Shown: one piece after another, positions 24,146 to 24,404 of the stretch
Layout: each line of letters starts with the position of its first letter
How positions within the stretch are numbered: position 1 is the first letter of the stretch
Source of the DNA: Actinomycetes bacterium
GTDB taxonomy: Bacteria; Actinomycetota; Humimicrobiia; JAHJRV01
Assembly: GCA_030640275.1 (NCBI GenBank)
Contig: DAOWJR010000007.1
Span: 1-24,404, forward strand
DNA: 24,404 bases
Reading direction: 5' to 3'
Translations under genes and position numbers: made by a program
Notes under the pieces: model-generated
Told to the model about the DNA's origin: nothing
Databases searched by the model: none
The model's input: only the letters and a program-made list of their open reading frames with translations

Positions 24146-24404
24146 AAAGTACAACTCATCCCATGACTAGACCGACATAATTTACTTTGTTACTAGAAAA
24201 AATCCTATAAATATAGTTTTTATAACTTTTTTATACGAACTCATTAAAAACATAAAAACAGAATTTTAATATAAAAATTCTAAAATTTATGATATATGAC
24301 TGTAATTTTATACATATTTAAAATACAATATGAAATGATGTTGATGAAATAGTGTTATAAGAAGCTTTAAAAAATGTAAAAATAAATTAAAAAATATTTA
24401 TAAA

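Noticed and set aside
24260..24281. Hairpin AGAATTTT/AAAATTCT as a terminator
   Set aside because: The stem is almost all A/T, has no T-run and no gene ends near it; expected by chance in such AT-rich DNA.

Overview
The window is AT-rich bacterial DNA carrying most of a surface-polysaccharide (O-antigen, capsule or S-layer glycan type) biosynthesis locus. Bacterial origin is suggested by strong Shine-Dalgarno sites (GGAGG, AGGAGG, AAGGTGG), frequent TTG starts, tight operons with 4-14 nt overlaps, and bacterial rml and gmd/per sugar genes. The Lys/Ile/Asn/Glu-rich proteins fit a low-GC, perhaps thermophilic or uncultured lineage, but the sequence does not fix the phylum. No rRNA, tRNA or CRISPR array was seen.

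Layout. (1) Positions 1-5702, minus strand: an operon read right to left encoding a TPR membrane protein, a GT4 glycosyltransferase, RmlC, RmlB, RmlD and an oligosaccharide flippase that runs off the left edge. RmlA is not in the window. A 54-bp double-hairpin palindromic repeat lies between rmlB and rmlC. (2) About 5703-6100: AT-rich divergent intergenic region with a candidate leftward promoter. (3) 6101-12582, plus strand: a large GT-C (GT39/ArnT-like) membrane glycosyltransferase, a small four-TM protein, a GT2 polyprenyl-phosphate sugar synthase, a GT4 enzyme, gene debris (a short DUF1616 protein and a twice-frameshifted GT4 tail), then a second GT-C enzyme. (4) 12652-23071, minus strand: a long operon read right to left as gmd, perosamine-synthase-like aminotransferase, FabG-like SDR, acyltransferase remnant, LbH acyltransferase, GT4, LbH acyltransferase, GT4, methyltransferase, methyltransferase (frameshifted), ATP-grasp enzyme (frameshifted), PHP-domain protein. 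(5) 23072-24404: no intact gene; it holds an IS256-family transposase tail with one terminal repeat and a degraded short ORF.

How the genes work together. RmlB/C/D would make dTDP-L-rhamnose. Gmd plus the aminotransferase would make GDP-perosamine, which the LbH acyltransferases could N-acylate. Four GT4 enzymes would assemble the glycan on a lipid carrier and the flippase would export it. The GT2 enzyme would make polyprenyl-phosphate sugar, the donor type used by GT-C enzymes on the outer face of the membrane.

The most unusual property is widespread decay in the middle and distal parts of the locus. Two neighbouring genes each carry one frameshift. The methyltransferase also has LDIRCGSG instead of the usual glycine motif, and the PHP protein has Tyr in place of its first metal-binding His. 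The aminotransferase ends at a nonsense codon beyond which coding similarity continues. Three further spots hold gene stumps. A tandem LbH-GT4/LbH-GT4 gene arrangement suggests module duplication. I found no wholly novel system; the best leads are the decay pattern, the duplicated module, the uncharacterised TPR and four-TM membrane proteins, and the double-hairpin repeat.
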